Shown one piece after another: positions 28,015 through 36,953 of a stretch of DNA of 64,000 nt. The DNA lies in the NCBI GenBank assembly GCA_963737575.1, contig CAVTTJ010000003.1, positions 186,001 to 250,000 of the forward strand. Reading direction: 5' to 3'. This stretch comes from VRUE01 sp963737575 (GTDB taxonomy: Bacteria > Actinomycetota > Thermoleophilia > Solirubrobacterales > 70-9). Both the position numbers and the translations under genes were made by a program. A model generated the notes under the pieces. That model saw nothing but the letters and a program-made list of their open reading frames with translations, searched no databases and was not told the DNA's origin. The stretch's first letter is position 1; every line of letters starts with the position of its first letter.

Positions 28015-28578
28015 TTGGCGGGATTGCGGCAAAGCCTTGCGATCGCCCTCGCAGTCTGCGTTCTGGCGGGGTGCGGGGCGGGCGGCGAAGGCGGCGGAGG
28101 GGGACACCCTGACTATGCGAAGGCGCTCGCCGGCGCGCCGCCGCCGCTTGCCTCTCTCTACCGGCAGTCCAACGACCTGCTCGATGGCGGTGTCGGCGCA
28201 TTCGAATCTCGCCTCGCGGGGCTCAGGGGATTTCCGGCCGTCGTGAATGTCTGGGCCTCGTGGTGCGGGCCCTGCCGGTTCGAGTTCCCCGCCTTCCAGC
28301 AGGTGAGCGCGAAGTACGGCAAGCGGGTCGCGTTCCTCGCGATCGACAGCCAGGACTCGGACGCGGCGGCGGAAACCTTCCTCGGCGAGCACCCGGTTCC
28401 CTATCCGAGCTACACCGACCCGCACACGGAGATCGTCGAAAGCATCGGGGCGGGCCACGGCCTGCCGGACACGGCCTTCTATGACCCCTCCGGCGAACTC
28501 GCCTATCTGAGGCAGGGCCCCTACGCAAGCGGCTCCGACCTCGAAGCGGACCTTCGCCGCTACGCATTGGGTTCATGA
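28015..28578 (+). CDS. TlpA/CcmG-like thioredoxin lipoprotein
   Basis: A 187-residue lipoprotein with signal peptide and lipobox LAGC (Cys 20), then a Gly-rich spacer. The thioredoxin fold follows with the redox motif NVWASWCGPCRFEFPAF (about 79-95) and the family phrase PYPSYTDPH before a cis-Pro region GLPDTAFYDPSG. Such proteins reduce disulfides outside the membrane, often of apocytochrome c. It may serve the Ccm system encoded 5 kb upstream, though it is a separate unit. The start is a TTG after AAGGA; a second TTG 9 bases downstream is possible. Confidence 0.85.
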   Translation: MAGLRQSLAIALAVCVLAGCGAGGEGGGGGHPDYAKALAGAPPPLASLYRQSNDLLDGGVGAFESRLAGLRGFPAVVNVWASWCGPCRFEFPAFQQVSAKYGKRVAFLAIDSQDSDAAAETFLGEHPVPYPSYTDPHTEIVESIGAGHGLPDTAFYDPSGELAYLRQGPYASGSDLEADLRRYALGS

Positions 28579-28585
28579 TGTCCGT

Positions 28586-29044
28586 ATGACCGCGGAGATC
28601 GTCCTCCTCCTGGTGCTGGCGCTGGTCCTGTTCGTCGCCGAGGCCCACGTGCCGAGCGGCATTCTCGGGATCCTCGGCATCGGCGCCCTCGTCGGCGCCG
28701 GGCTGATCTTCCGTCACGAGGGCCACAGCCTCCCGGTCATCGTCATCGTCGCGGTCGCCCTGGTGCTCGGCGCCCTGGTCATTCTCGCCGCGCGCAAAGT
28801 CCTCGTCGCCTATCGGAACGAGCCGGTCAAGACCGGCTACGAGGAGATGCGGGGAAAGATCGCGGAGGTCCGATCCACCCTCGACCCGGAGGGACAGGTG
28901 TTCGTCCACGGCTCCGTTTGGCACGCCCGGCTCCGCGATTCGGGGGGCCGGGTCGCGCCTGGGGATAGAGTCAGGGTCGAGTCGGTCGATGGCCTGACGT
29001 TGGAGGTGGTGCCGGTGACCGAAACCGAGCAAGGAGCGAACTAG
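28586..29044 (+). CDS. NfeD-like membrane protein
   Basis: A 152-residue protein with two or three hydrophobic segments (residues 4-30 and 45-68) and a C-terminal OB-fold beta domain with the typical MRGKIAEVRSTLDPEGQVFV and GDRVRVESVDGLTLEVVPV phrases. NfeD proteins pair with SPFH proteins, and the slipin gene follows with no gap. The serine protease domain of long NfeD forms is absent. Confidence 0.9.
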   Translation: MTAEIVLLLVLALVLFVAEAHVPSGILGILGIGALVGAGLIFRHEGHSLPVIVIVAVALVLGALVILAARKVLVAYRNEPVKTGYEEMRGKIAEVRSTLDPEGQVFVHGSVWHARLRDSGGRVAPGDRVRVESVDGLTLEVVPVTETEQGAN

Positions 29045-29890
29045 ATGGCGGCTCTTATCGCATTGGTGGTGGTGCTGGCGATTCTTCTCGTCGTCCTCTT
29101 CTCGGCGGTGCGGATCCTGCGCGAGTACGAACGCGGGGTGATCTTCCGGCTCGGCCGCCTGATCGCTCAGAAGGGCCCGGGGCTGATCCTGCTGATCCCG
29201 TTCATCGACCGGATGGTCAAAGTCGACCTCCGAACCGTCACGCTCAACATCCCGCCGCAGGAGGTGATCACCCGCGACAACGTCCCCGCCGGCGTCAACG
29301 CCGTCGCCTACTTCCGCGTCATCGACCCGCGCAAGGCGATCACCGAGGTCGAAAACTTCCTCCTCGCGACCTCGCAGATCGCACAGACGGCGCTGCGCTC
29401 GGTGCTCGGCAAGGCCGAGTTCGATCAGCTGCTCTCCGAGCGCGAGCGGCTCAACGAGGAGCTGCAGACGATCATCGACGAGTCGACCGAGCCCTGGGGC
29501 GTGAAGGTGACCGCGGTCGAGATCAAGGACGTCGAGATCCCCGAACAGATGCAGCGGGCCATCGCCCGGCAGGCCGAGGCCGAGCGCGAGCGGCGAGCCA
29601 AGATCATCAACTCCGAGGGTGAGTTCCAGGCGGCACAGAAGCTCACCGACGCCGCCGACATCATCAGCACCAACCCCGCCTCGCTGCAGCTCCGCTATCT
29701 GCAGACGCTGCTCGAAATCGGCAGCAACCAGAACACCACCGTCGTCTTCCCGCTGCCGATGGACCTGCTCGAGGCGTTCGAGGGCCGCAGCCAGGGTGGC
29801 GCCGCGCCGACACGGAGACCACGCCCCGCCTCCCCCACCCCGCCCGAGCCACCGCCGCCGCCCGACGACCTTCCCCCCTCTCGGTCCTGA
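29045..29890 (+). CDS. Slipin (SPFH/stomatin-like membrane protein)
   Basis: A 281-residue prohibitin-homology protein: one N-terminal membrane helix (residues 2-22), then YERGVIFRLGR, GPGLILLIPFIDR and VEIKDVEIPEQMQRAIARQA, with a charged coiled-coil helix rich in Ala and Glu. Slipins form ring-like scaffolds in membrane microdomains and are coupled to NfeD. The last 35 residues are a Pro-rich tail with SPTPPEPPPPPDDLPP, not usual in the family. The start codon directly follows the nfeD stop. Confidence 0.9.
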   Translation: MAALIALVVVLAILLVVLFSAVRILREYERGVIFRLGRLIAQKGPGLILLIPFIDRMVKVDLRTVTLNIPPQEVITRDNVPAGVNAVAYFRVIDPRKAITEVENFLLATSQIAQTALRSVLGKAEFDQLLSERERLNEELQTIIDESTEPWGVKVTAVEIKDVEIPEQMQRAIARQAEAERERRAKIINSEGEFQAAQKLTDAADIISTNPASLQLRYLQTLLEIGSNQNTTVVFPLPMDLLEAFEGRSQGGAAPTRRPRPASPTPPEPPPPPDDLPPSRS

Positions 29891-30945
29891 GCGCGCCCGA
29901 GATACGCATCGACCAGCTGACCGGGCTGCGGACGATCCTCGCGCCCGGGCGGGCCGAGCGGCCGGAGGGGTTCAACCCGGCGCGGAGCGAGGAGAGGGGG
30001 CCGGAGGGCTGCCCCTTCTGCGAGGGCAGCGAGGGCAAGACGCCGCCCGAGCTCTACGCCGTCCGTCCCGACGGCGGCGAGGCCGACTCACCCGGCTGGA
30101 CCAGCCGGGTCGTCCCGAACCTCTACCCGGCGCTCGAGGAGGGCGAGGACGACGGCGGCGGCCCGGCCGCGACGGCGGCGGAGGCCGGTGCCTTCAGCGA
30201 GGGCGGCGACCCGTTGCTGGCCTCGCGCCGGGCGGGGGAAGCCGACCTCTTCGCCTCGCGGCCGGCCCGGGGGAGCCACGAGGTGATCGTCAACGCGCCC
30301 GAGCACGTGACGGCGATGGCCGAGCTGAGCGAGGATCGCTTCGCCGGCGCGGTCGCGACCTGGCGCGAGCGGATGCGCGCCCACGGCGACGCCCACTACG
30401 TGCAGCTCGTCGTCAACGAGGGCGCCGGAGCGGGCGCCTCGCTCCCCCACACCCACGCCCAGCTCTACGCGCTCCCGTTCGTGCCGCTGGCGGTGGCGCG
30501 GGAGCGTGAGCGGTTCGGCGCCTATCGCGAACGGACGGGCGGCAGCGGCCTCCTCAGCGACGTCCTCGTCGCCGAGGTCCGAAAACGGGATCGCCTGGTG
30601 GCGATCGACGACGAGGCGGCGCTGATCTGCCCCTGGGCGTCGCGGTCGCCGTTCGAGCTGCGTGTCGTGCCGCGGGTCGAAGAGGGTCGGTTCGAGGATG
30701 GGGGCGGCGGCGCGGCGATGCTCCGCACCGCGCTGGGGGCCCTGGCCGAGATTTTCGGCGGCTCGCCGGAGCTGAACATGTGGGTTCGCACGGCGCCCCG
30801 CGGTGCCGAGCACTTCCACTGGCACATCGACATCGTCCCCCGTCTCACCGTCAGGGCCTCGTTCGAGCTCGCGACCGGGGTCGACATCAACATCTATCCG
30901 CCCGAGCGCGCCGCCGCGGACCTTCGGGCGGCGCTCGGCGAATAG
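29887..30945 (+). CDS. galT: Galactose-1-phosphate uridylyltransferase-like protein (HIT superfamily)
   Basis: The conserved frame runs from EIRIDQLTGLRTILAPGRAE to the stop at 30945. Two GalT signatures are present: HTHAQLYALPFVP near residue 188 (the catalytic His-x-His) and HFHWHIDIVPRL near 310; CPFC near 41 is the usual N-terminal zinc pair. The enzyme moves UMP between glucose-1-P and galactose-1-P. No ATG, GTG or TTG exists in this frame before 30214, which lies inside the domain. I infer initiation at the CTG at 29887, which overlaps the slipin stop as CTGA. A frameshift at the junction is the alternative. Confidence 0.75.
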   Translation: MSAPEIRIDQLTGLRTILAPGRAERPEGFNPARSEERGPEGCPFCEGSEGKTPPELYAVRPDGGEADSPGWTSRVVPNLYPALEEGEDDGGGPAATAAEAGAFSEGGDPLLASRRAGEADLFASRPARGSHEVIVNAPEHVTAMAELSEDRFAGAVATWRERMRAHGDAHYVQLVVNEGAGAGASLPHTHAQLYALPFVPLAVARERERFGAYRERTGGSGLLSDVLVAEVRKRDRLVAIDDEAALICPWASRSPFELRVVPRVEEGRFEDGGGGAAMLRTALGALAEIFGGSPELNMWVRTAPRGAEHFHWHIDIVPRLTVRASFELATGVDINIYPPERAAADLRAALGE

Positions 30946-30969
30946 GGTCCCTCCCGCAAGGTCACCCAG

Positions 30970-31602
30970 ATGCCGCCGAACCCACGCCCGATCCCGAGCT
31001 TCATCGCCGACAGCACCCAGGAGGGCATCCCGCAGGGCCGCTTCGCCGAGCGCCTCGCCGAGCCGTTTCGCGAGGCCTGCGACGGGATCGAGGAACTGCC
31101 CGACGGAGTCGAGGCAACCGAGGAGCTCCTCTGGTTCCCGGAGCGCTCATGGGGCGGCCGGACCTGGGTCCCGTGCACGACCCGGACCGCCGGGCCAGAC
31201 GGGGAGCTGGAGCTGTTCGGCCACGTCTCCTACGCCCGACCCGAGGGGGGCGAGCCCGCTGACTTCAGGGCCGAGGCCGATTTCACCGACGTGATCGCCG
31301 AGGACAACTCGGACTGGAAGATCGACCTCAACGACGATGTGATCGGGCGCTGGCTCGGCGAGAACAACCGCGTCGGCGACGTCACCCTCGTCTGGGGCCG
31401 GCCGCTGATCGCCAACGCGGTAGCGGCGACCGCCGAGCTCGACGGCGGCACCGTCGACCAGGAACTCGTCTCGGGCGATCGCTTCACCCTCGTCGCGCTC
31501 GACGCCCTCAAGGGCTACGGCGACGACATCTTCATGCAGATCAAGCTCTGGACCCGGCGGGCGCAGGAGCTCGCGTCGGAGAGCCTCTACGACGTGCCCT
31601 AG
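30970..31602 (+). CDS. Conserved-looking cytosolic protein, unknown
   Basis: A 210-residue acidic protein with no signal peptide or membrane segment. Recognisable stretches are PERSWGGRTWVPCTTRT, FGHVSYARP and IGRWLGENNRVGDVTLVWGR. The mixed alpha/beta pattern suggests a compact enzyme-like or binding fold, but I cannot assign a family. It follows galT by 24 bases and may be cotranscribed; it converges with the gene at 31607. Confidence 0.65.
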   Translation: MPPNPRPIPSFIADSTQEGIPQGRFAERLAEPFREACDGIEELPDGVEATEELLWFPERSWGGRTWVPCTTRTAGPDGELELFGHVSYARPEGGEPADFRAEADFTDVIAEDNSDWKIDLNDDVIGRWLGENNRVGDVTLVWGRPLIANAVAATAELDGGTVDQELVSGDRFTLVALDALKGYGDDIFMQIKLWTRRAQELASESLYDVP

Positions 31603-31606
31603 CGGG

Positions 31607-32185
31607 CTACTGGCCTTCGCTTTCCCAAAGGGTTCTGCCCGATCCGCTCTGGGTTTCGAGGCGTTGGACCGACCAAGTCCCGCGGACCGCGAAGGCTGCG
31701 TAGCGGATGGGCAGGCGTCCAGCCTTCTCCTTCTGCTCGGAGCTCAGCTCCTGAAGTGGAATCGTCATCTGCGATCCATCATCGAATGTCACCCGCACCT
31801 TGCGGGCGGCCGAGGCAACGACCATGCCCACCGCCGTGAGCTTCACGCGCATCCTGCTAGAGGCCTGGGCTCCACTCACCACAAGAGGAGCAGCGGTCGC
31901 GCTCAGACGCGTCGACGGGTCAGCGCATCCCTGATAGTTGCTGCGCTGATAGTCGTAGCGATTGAGTTCCCATTTCGTGCCCACCCGAAGGCAGGGACGA
32001 CGGGTCGGCCCCGACCCAACGCCGGCGGCGGGGCGGGCCAGTTTCACCGACCACAGCACATCGCCCATTCGCCCTTGCGCTAACCGGACCCACGGCGTGG
32101 GCTTGGAGGGACTGCCCGCTGCGGGCACCGCCGCCACGGCGAGGAGCGCGGACAGGATGATCGTGGAGAGCAGGCGGCGCATCAT
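31607..32185 (-). CDS. Secreted protein of unknown function
   Basis: A 192-residue exported protein. The start at the ATG at 32185 (or the one at 32182) is chosen because a signal peptide follows at once (RLLSTIILSALLAVAAVPAAG). The mature part has two Cys (near residues 64 and 86), WELNRYDYQRSNYQGC between strands, and a beta-rich second half with MRVKLTAVGMVVASAARKV. I do not recognise a family. A conserved 26-base promoter-like element lies about 190 bases upstream, leaving a long leader. Confidence 0.65.
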   Translation of the reverse strand: MMRRLLSTIILSALLAVAAVPAAGSPSKPTPWVRLAQGRMGDVLWSVKLARPAAGVGSGPTRRPCLRVGTKWELNRYDYQRSNYQGCADPSTRLSATAAPLVVSGAQASSRMRVKLTAVGMVVASAARKVRVTFDDGSQMTIPLQELSSEQKEKAGRLPIRYAAFAVRGTWSVQRLETQSGSGRTLWESEGQ

Positions 32186-32371
32186 TTCTGCTCGGAACCG
32201 GGAGGACGGAGGCGCAAGCGGGCTCGGGGGATGCCGGAGCAGCGGCCCCCCGAGCCAGAACCGCTTGCGGTGATGATGGGGTCGGTCCGCACAGGGAAGG
32301 GACGGGTCGACCCACGTATGACATGCCATCTGCGAGTTTGCTGCTCGAGTTGTTCTCGCATGCCTTAAGGA

Positions 32372-32397
32372 GAACAGCAATGGACCGCAATGTCAAG
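32372..32397 (-). promoter_or_regulatory. 26-base conserved element, copy A
   Basis: Read leftward it begins CTTGACATTGCGGTCC and ends CTGTTC. It matches copies at 33071-33096 and 48029-48054 at 22 of 26 positions each. The TTGACA is a perfect -35 hexamer; no standard -10 follows at 17 bases (TCTCCT). It points at the secreted protein gene at 31607-32185. Confidence 0.6.
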
Positions 32398-32451
32398 CTT
32401 TTTCATCTTATTTAGCGTACAAATGGGGATACAAGGAAAATTTGATGTACC

Positions 32452-32946
32452 TTAATGCTCCGATGGAACCTGAATTCCGGCCCAGTGACGGGCACCCGCA
32501 ATGCCCACATAAGGCATCAGCGTCAGGTAAATCAGGTCCGGGGCACGCCCGGGGAGCTGCTCGGGGGTGCCGAGCTGGAGGTGACCCCTGATCACCGTGG
32601 CGATCGCCTCGATGATCGCCTCCTCGGTGGCAATCGCGAATCGACGCTCAAGCGAAACGACATCACGCAGGAGGTTGGCGAAGTACGAAATCACCTCCTC
32701 CTCGAGATCCGCCTCGGCCAAAACCCTTCGCCGGGCCTCGACGGTGAGCGCGTGGGCACCCTGAGGGTCGGATGCCGCGAAACTGAGCACGGCATGGATG
32801 CCGGCGACGACTTTCTCCTCCCAGTCAGCCTGCGCCAGACAGGCCGTCGCGACGACGTCCTTCAGAGCCGCAAAGCTTGGTAGGAAGCGAGCGCGGCCAC
32901 GCCGAACGGTGGCCGCTGCGGTCTCGCCGGACCCTGGCCGGCGCAT
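32452..32946 (-). CDS. TetR-family C-terminal domain protein without a DNA-binding domain
   Basis: A 164-residue protein (188 if the TTG at 33018 is used). From FAALKDVVATACLAQADWEE onward it reads as the ligand-binding half of an actinobacterial TetR regulator: AVLSFAASDPQGAHALTVEA, FANLLRDVV and LIYLTLMPYVGIAGA are typical. The normal 50-60-residue helix-turn-helix before it is missing in either start choice; only a basic stretch remains. It is either a decayed regulator or a ligand-binding modulator. A copy of the 26-base element lies 125 bases upstream of the ATG. Confidence 0.6.
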   Translation of the reverse strand: MRRPGSGETAAATVRRGRARFLPSFAALKDVVATACLAQADWEEKVVAGIHAVLSFAASDPQGAHALTVEARRRVLAEADLEEEVISYFANLLRDVVSLERRFAIATEEAIIEAIATVIRGHLQLGTPEQLPGRAPDLIYLTLMPYVGIAGARHWAGIQVPSEH

Positions 32947-33070
32947 GCCGTCCCTATTCTGGTGATTTACCAGCACCGCTTCCTCGCCTTTCGATTGGCA
33001 TTCGCTCCGAGTTCTCAAACCGACCTGAAGAATCCCTTGAAGGCCGACAATATGTAAGCAAAAGAAATCG

Positions 33071-33096
33071 GAACACAGATGGACCGCAAAGTCAAG
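33071..33096 (-). promoter_or_regulatory. 26-base conserved element, copy B
   Basis: Read leftward: CTTGACTTTGCGGTCC, then ATCTGTGTTC. It shares the length and most positions of copies A and C and points at the HTH-less TetR gene. The -10 position holds TCCGAT. Confidence 0.6.
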
Positions 33097-33219
33097 AAAA
33101 GTGCGAGTTTTAGATACGGAACTTTCCCTTGTAGGATCGGCTTTTTTTGGCTCTAGACTGGGACTTGAGTCGAGAGCAACCTAATGAGTAGCTAGCGTAC
33201 CGTAACGCTAAGGTGAGAC
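33097..33219. other. Intergenic stretch with an 18-base palindrome
   Basis: Contains TAGCGT (33193-33198), a 6-base centre, and ACGCTA (33205-33210), just past the stop of the gene at 33220. A T7 run follows GGATCGGC near 33143-33151. The stretch shares TTGGCTCTA and GTACCGTAA with the region 48080-48170. Confidence 0.45.
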
Positions 33220-34023
33220 CTACCGACGAGCACGACAGCTACGAACCGACTCAGTGGTCAGCTGTTTCCCGCCCTCGAAGGTGTAGGTGGCGCGAGCGAA
33301 GGAGAGGAAACCAGCCGTAAAGGTTCTTGGAACCGGGCAGGAGGCACTGAGATAGCTGTGGCGCTTCCCTTCGGAGCGGAAGCTGCGCCCCACATCGATC
33401 TGAAAGTTGGCGACATGCGGCCAGGGCCCGACCGATTTGCGGATCGTCGTCACAAGGACCGTTCGGAATTGCCCTGGTTTGTGCCTCACCGTGAACGGGA
33501 TCACGAACGAGACCGGAGGGTCCTCGGTGTAGGCGTGGACTAGCACCATCGGTCTGCCCACCTTCGTCTGGCCGTTGAAAGCGAGGAGACGGGCATGGAC
33601 GCCGAACGGGTCTTGGTTCGGGACAAAGATCTTCGCGAACAGTTTCCCCTTGCCGACGAGGGCTCCGGGGCACCCTTCCAGCGCCCTCCGGCTATCCGCG
33701 TTGTCAAGCCTTGAGCGTGGACAGACCGCGAGCCCGCGTCGATACAGCCGCCCTCTCCATGCCAGTTCCAGCCGAATCCAGTTGACCCTGGGAAGCGGTG
33801 CCTTGTCCGAGGTGATGACGCGACCGGAGAGGTGGACCGAGACGGGAGCCCGCTGGTGACGCGGGAGTTTCAGCGGCCGGATCCCACCGTCCAGTGAGAC
33901 GATCAGATTCCCGTACTGGGCGCGCTCGGCGAGCGCGGACCTGCCGGCGATCACGGTCGCCGCCAACGCCACGACGAGGATCAGGGCAAGCCTGACCCAC
34001 CCCCCGCCAAGTCGACGACGCAT
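33220..34023 (-). CDS. Secreted protein of unknown function (Solirubrobacterales-type)
   Basis: A 267-residue exported protein with signal peptide VRLALILVVALAATVIAG. The mature part is beta-rich with NLIVSLDGGIRPLKLPRHQ, LAVCPRSRL, LLAFNGQTKVGRP and SYLSASCPVPRTF; four Cys may form two bridges. I recall proteins of this style, with the closing FLSFARATYTFEGG phrase, as common uncharacterised secreted proteins in this order. I prefer the ATG at 34023; the TTG at 34083 would add 20 residues before the signal peptide. Upstream is TTGACC at 34109-34104 on the same strand. Confidence 0.7.
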   Translation of the reverse strand: MRRRLGGGWVRLALILVVALAATVIAGRSALAERAQYGNLIVSLDGGIRPLKLPRHQRAPVSVHLSGRVITSDKAPLPRVNWIRLELAWRGRLYRRGLAVCPRSRLDNADSRRALEGCPGALVGKGKLFAKIFVPNQDPFGVHARLLAFNGQTKVGRPMVLVHAYTEDPPVSFVIPFTVRHKPGQFRTVLVTTIRKSVGPWPHVANFQIDVGRSFRSEGKRHSYLSASCPVPRTFTAGFLSFARATYTFEGGKQLTTESVRSCRARR

Positions 34024-34148
34024 GCGGCCTGACTGATCTCTCACCGATCCGACTCCAAGCTCGTGTGGCGGTCTCTCGGTCAACCGGGCATGGAGAGACC
34101 ATTGGTCAACCTCTCCATTCCTAGGCAGATATGGTACGTCGCCGTTCT

Positions 34149-34170
34149 AAAAAAAGCAAGCCTTCTTGCT
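34149..34170 (-). terminator. Intrinsic terminator of the A-B-A-B operon
   Basis: Read leftward: AGCAAG, loop AAGG, CTTGCT, then seven T. This is a standard intrinsic terminator, placed 84 bases after the stop of the last operon gene (34254). The stem is short at 6 pairs. Confidence 0.75.
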
Positions 34171-34253
34171 CTTTCTTGGGCACTGTGCGGCCAGCGGCTT
34201 CCTGCTTCGCCAGTTTCCGGACCAGCTCCGGCCTCTAAACACCGGCCTCGTTT

Positions 34254-36953
34254 TCAGTGCTTGGGCGGGGCCTTCTTGCCTCCGCCGCACGCGGTTCCGG
34301 TCTTCACCTGCTCGGTCAGGCTGGCGCCGTTCTGAGCGGCGTACTTGACCGAGATCTCGGCCGCCGAGCGGCACAGGCTCCGGGTATTGACGATGTAACC
34401 GCGCTTGCCGCCGAAGAGGTCGAGGCGGAAATGGCCCACCGGAGCGTCGGGAACGATCGGCACAACGGTCTTGAGATGCCCGCCCTTGACCGATGCCGAT
34501 TCGGCTTCGGGCATGATCTCCACCTGTCCGTTGAGAATGAAGACGACGTGGGGCAGTTTCCCGAACCCGGAGACGGCGTAGGCGGGCCCGCTGAGGGGAG
34601 CGTCGAGGAGGGGCGTACTCACGGACACGGTCCCGATCGCCTGCCGGCCCGCGCATTGTTCTGTCGCGAGCTGCCCCCGTGAGCAGATGTTGCCGAGGTG
34701 GCGTTGGTCGATCGCGAAGGATTTCGGCAGGGTGACCGCTATCGACTTGATGTTGGCGTCCCCGCTCCGGGTTCGAAGATCGAACCTTAGCCTCGGATTC
34801 TGGCTCCTCGCGGTCGCTTTGCGACCGCCCATCTGCCTGACCGTCATCTTCGGCTTGAAGGGGAGCGTCGAGCAGTTGTCGGCGTGGAAGTAGGAGGAGA
34901 AATCGGTGACGGTCCCCTGGTCGCCAATGCCCTGTGAGTTGACCGCGAAGTTGCTGCAGCTCGTCGGATTGATGATGAAGTTCGGGCGGTCGAGGTTGAC
35001 GCGGATAGACCGCAGCCGGATCGGGACTCCGCCGATGATCGAGGGAACCGTGTCCGACACGGCGACCACGTGAGCATCCCTCGGATCGATGTGGATCGCG
35101 ACTCGCACCACCTGGGTGCCATAGTCGTATGGGCCGGCGAGGGCGGGTGTCACCGCCACGAGGGAGAGCGGCGCGCCTTTGAACGGCCCTGCCAGATACA
35201 TCCTCCCGGTCGCGTGGAACGGGTGGCCGCCGGGCCCCGCAGCGACGTTGGTCGTACCGATCTGGCTCGAGGCGGGGCAGCTCGGCGCCGACGCCTCGAC
35301 CCTCCCGGGATTGTCGGCGGCGGCCGCGATCGAGACCTCGGGGCAATATGTGATCCCACGCAGGGACCCGGTCAAGCCGGGCGGCATCGCGAAATTTAGG
35401 TCTCCCAGGAACTGATCGCCGTCGTCGCGGTCGAGCTGAAGGCTGAAGTCCGTGAATGCCCCCGCGACCGACTGCGACGTGCCTGCGGCAAGACGTGGGC
35501 TGAAGGGGCGGATCGCTCCCGGACATGAGGAGCCGTTGGGACCGGACTCGATGCTGATGCTGGAGTTCGAGTTAACCTGCGGCAGCGTCTTGTTCCAGGG
35601 ATAGAAGACGCCCTGCACCTCATAGAGCCTGCAGGATGTCGGAGTCGCAATCAGGCCACGGTCCGAAGCGAAGAGATGCACTTCGATCAGGTCGAATGGG
35701 ACCTGGGGTAGGTCTTCGAAATATGCCGTTACCTGCCCGGTTGCGGGATCGGGACGGAACGTTCCGATCAACTTCGCATGTATCCCGAAACCATCGACAG
35801 TCATAAAAAAGCGATACTGATTTCCGGGCTTGGGTTCGCCGATGTAGATTGAGCCTTCAAGGGTGCCGTCCAGCGCCACGGAGTGGATTCCAACCGTTCC
35901 GATCTTCGCGTTGTCGGGGCATTCCTCGGGCTGCTCGGAGCCGAACTTCGCCTCCGCATCGGTGCATGCGGTCTGGCCGTCGGCGGCGTCCGGGTTGATC
36001 GTGAGGCCCGGCGGCAGCACCACCGTCGCCGTCTGGAGCTCGGAGGGTGAGGCCGCGAATCCGAGGAACTGCGGATCGTTCAGCGAGATGTCCAGGCCCG
36101 ACGCCGAGTCCGCCTCGTCGGTCGTTGTCTTCACGGTGAGGACCGGCTTGAAGACCTCTTTCTCGCATTCGGTGATCGGCGGGTAGGTTCCATCGGCGTG
36201 TGAGAAATGCCCCGGGTCCTGGTAGGTCTCGACCTCCAAAGTCACCGGCAGGGCATTCCCGGAACAGGTGGTCGGGTTGTCGGTGAATGGATGGACCGCG
36301 ATCCCGGCTTTCGATGGAAGCCCGACGCAACTCGCGTCGGCGATCCCGGGACAGCCGGCCGGATTGCCGGGTGACCCTTTGGCGAACCTTTCGACATCGT
36401 GGGCTTCGTCCGCCGGGAACCCCCAGAAGGTCAGGTGGGCGCCGGCGAGAGGCGTGAGCTGGGTCATGTTTGAGACGGTGAAGCGCAACCCATAGTCGCC
36501 TCCCGTCCTGACGTTCACCGGGATGTCGATCGGGATGTCGAGGATCGGCACCGTGAATCCCAGAAGCGCTGTATGAGGACCCGGTGTGAGGCCGTAGATC
36601 GGCGCGGTTCCGAGCAGGTGGTCGGGGTCGCCTTCGTAGCCGGCAAAGACCGTGATCAAGCCGACCTGGGTGTTGGATGGACACCGCTCCTGGGCGTAGT
36701 CCGAAGAGGTGCAGCGGGGGACCGCGTTCGGATTGCCGAAAATTCCCTCGGGCGCGTTGAAGATCGCGTTTCTTGCGGCCTCCGGACTGCCCGGGCTTTC
36801 CAGCGTGAACGAGGTTTCGATGTCCGGGTGCGCGCCTGCTTGGGTCGTCGAGATCGAGCTGCTAAACGATTCGATCGGCTCGGCGGCCGCGGCCGGCTCG
36901 GCGGCCGCCGCGAGAAGGATGGCCGCCACGACAATGATTTTCAACGGTCTCAC
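34254..36953 (-). CDS. Family B secreted protein, operon position 4
   Basis: An 899-residue exported beta-rich protein. The GTG at 36953 follows GGGGAGG and opens a signal peptide (KIIVVAAILLAAAAEPAAAA); its GTGA overlaps the stop of the family A gene upstream. Family B landmarks: NAPEGIFGNPNAVPRC (about 68-83), GSIYIGEPKPGNQYRFFM, SSCPGAIRPFSPRLAAGTS, MPPGLTGSLRGITYCPE, AGPFKGAPLSLVAVTPALAG, YDYGTQVVRVAIHIDP, INPTSC, and FGGKRGYIVNTRSLC near the end. It has the same length as the 60373 paralogue and is closest to it. No catalytic motif is visible. The tail (GGGKKAPPKH) is basic. Confidence 0.8.
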   Translation of the reverse strand: MRPLKIIVVAAILLAAAAEPAAAAEPIESFSSSISTTQAGAHPDIETSFTLESPGSPEAARNAIFNAPEGIFGNPNAVPRCTSSDYAQERCPSNTQVGLITVFAGYEGDPDHLLGTAPIYGLTPGPHTALLGFTVPILDIPIDIPVNVRTGGDYGLRFTVSNMTQLTPLAGAHLTFWGFPADEAHDVERFAKGSPGNPAGCPGIADASCVGLPSKAGIAVHPFTDNPTTCSGNALPVTLEVETYQDPGHFSHADGTYPPITECEKEVFKPVLTVKTTTDEADSASGLDISLNDPQFLGFAASPSELQTATVVLPPGLTINPDAADGQTACTDAEAKFGSEQPEECPDNAKIGTVGIHSVALDGTLEGSIYIGEPKPGNQYRFFMTVDGFGIHAKLIGTFRPDPATGQVTAYFEDLPQVPFDLIEVHLFASDRGLIATPTSCRLYEVQGVFYPWNKTLPQVNSNSSISIESGPNGSSCPGAIRPFSPRLAAGTSQSVAGAFTDFSLQLDRDDGDQFLGDLNFAMPPGLTGSLRGITYCPEVSIAAAADNPGRVEASAPSCPASSQIGTTNVAAGPGGHPFHATGRMYLAGPFKGAPLSLVAVTPALAGPYDYGTQVVRVAIHIDPRDAHVVAVSDTVPSIIGGVPIRLRSIRVNLDRPNFIINPTSCSNFAVNSQGIGDQGTVTDFSSYFHADNCSTLPFKPKMTVRQMGGRKATARSQNPRLRFDLRTRSGDANIKSIAVTLPKSFAIDQRHLGNICSRGQLATEQCAGRQAIGTVSVSTPLLDAPLSGPAYAVSGFGKLPHVVFILNGQVEIMPEAESASVKGGHLKTVVPIVPDAPVGHFRLDLFGGKRGYIVNTRSLCRSAAEISVKYAAQNGASLTEQVKTGTACGGGKKAPPKH

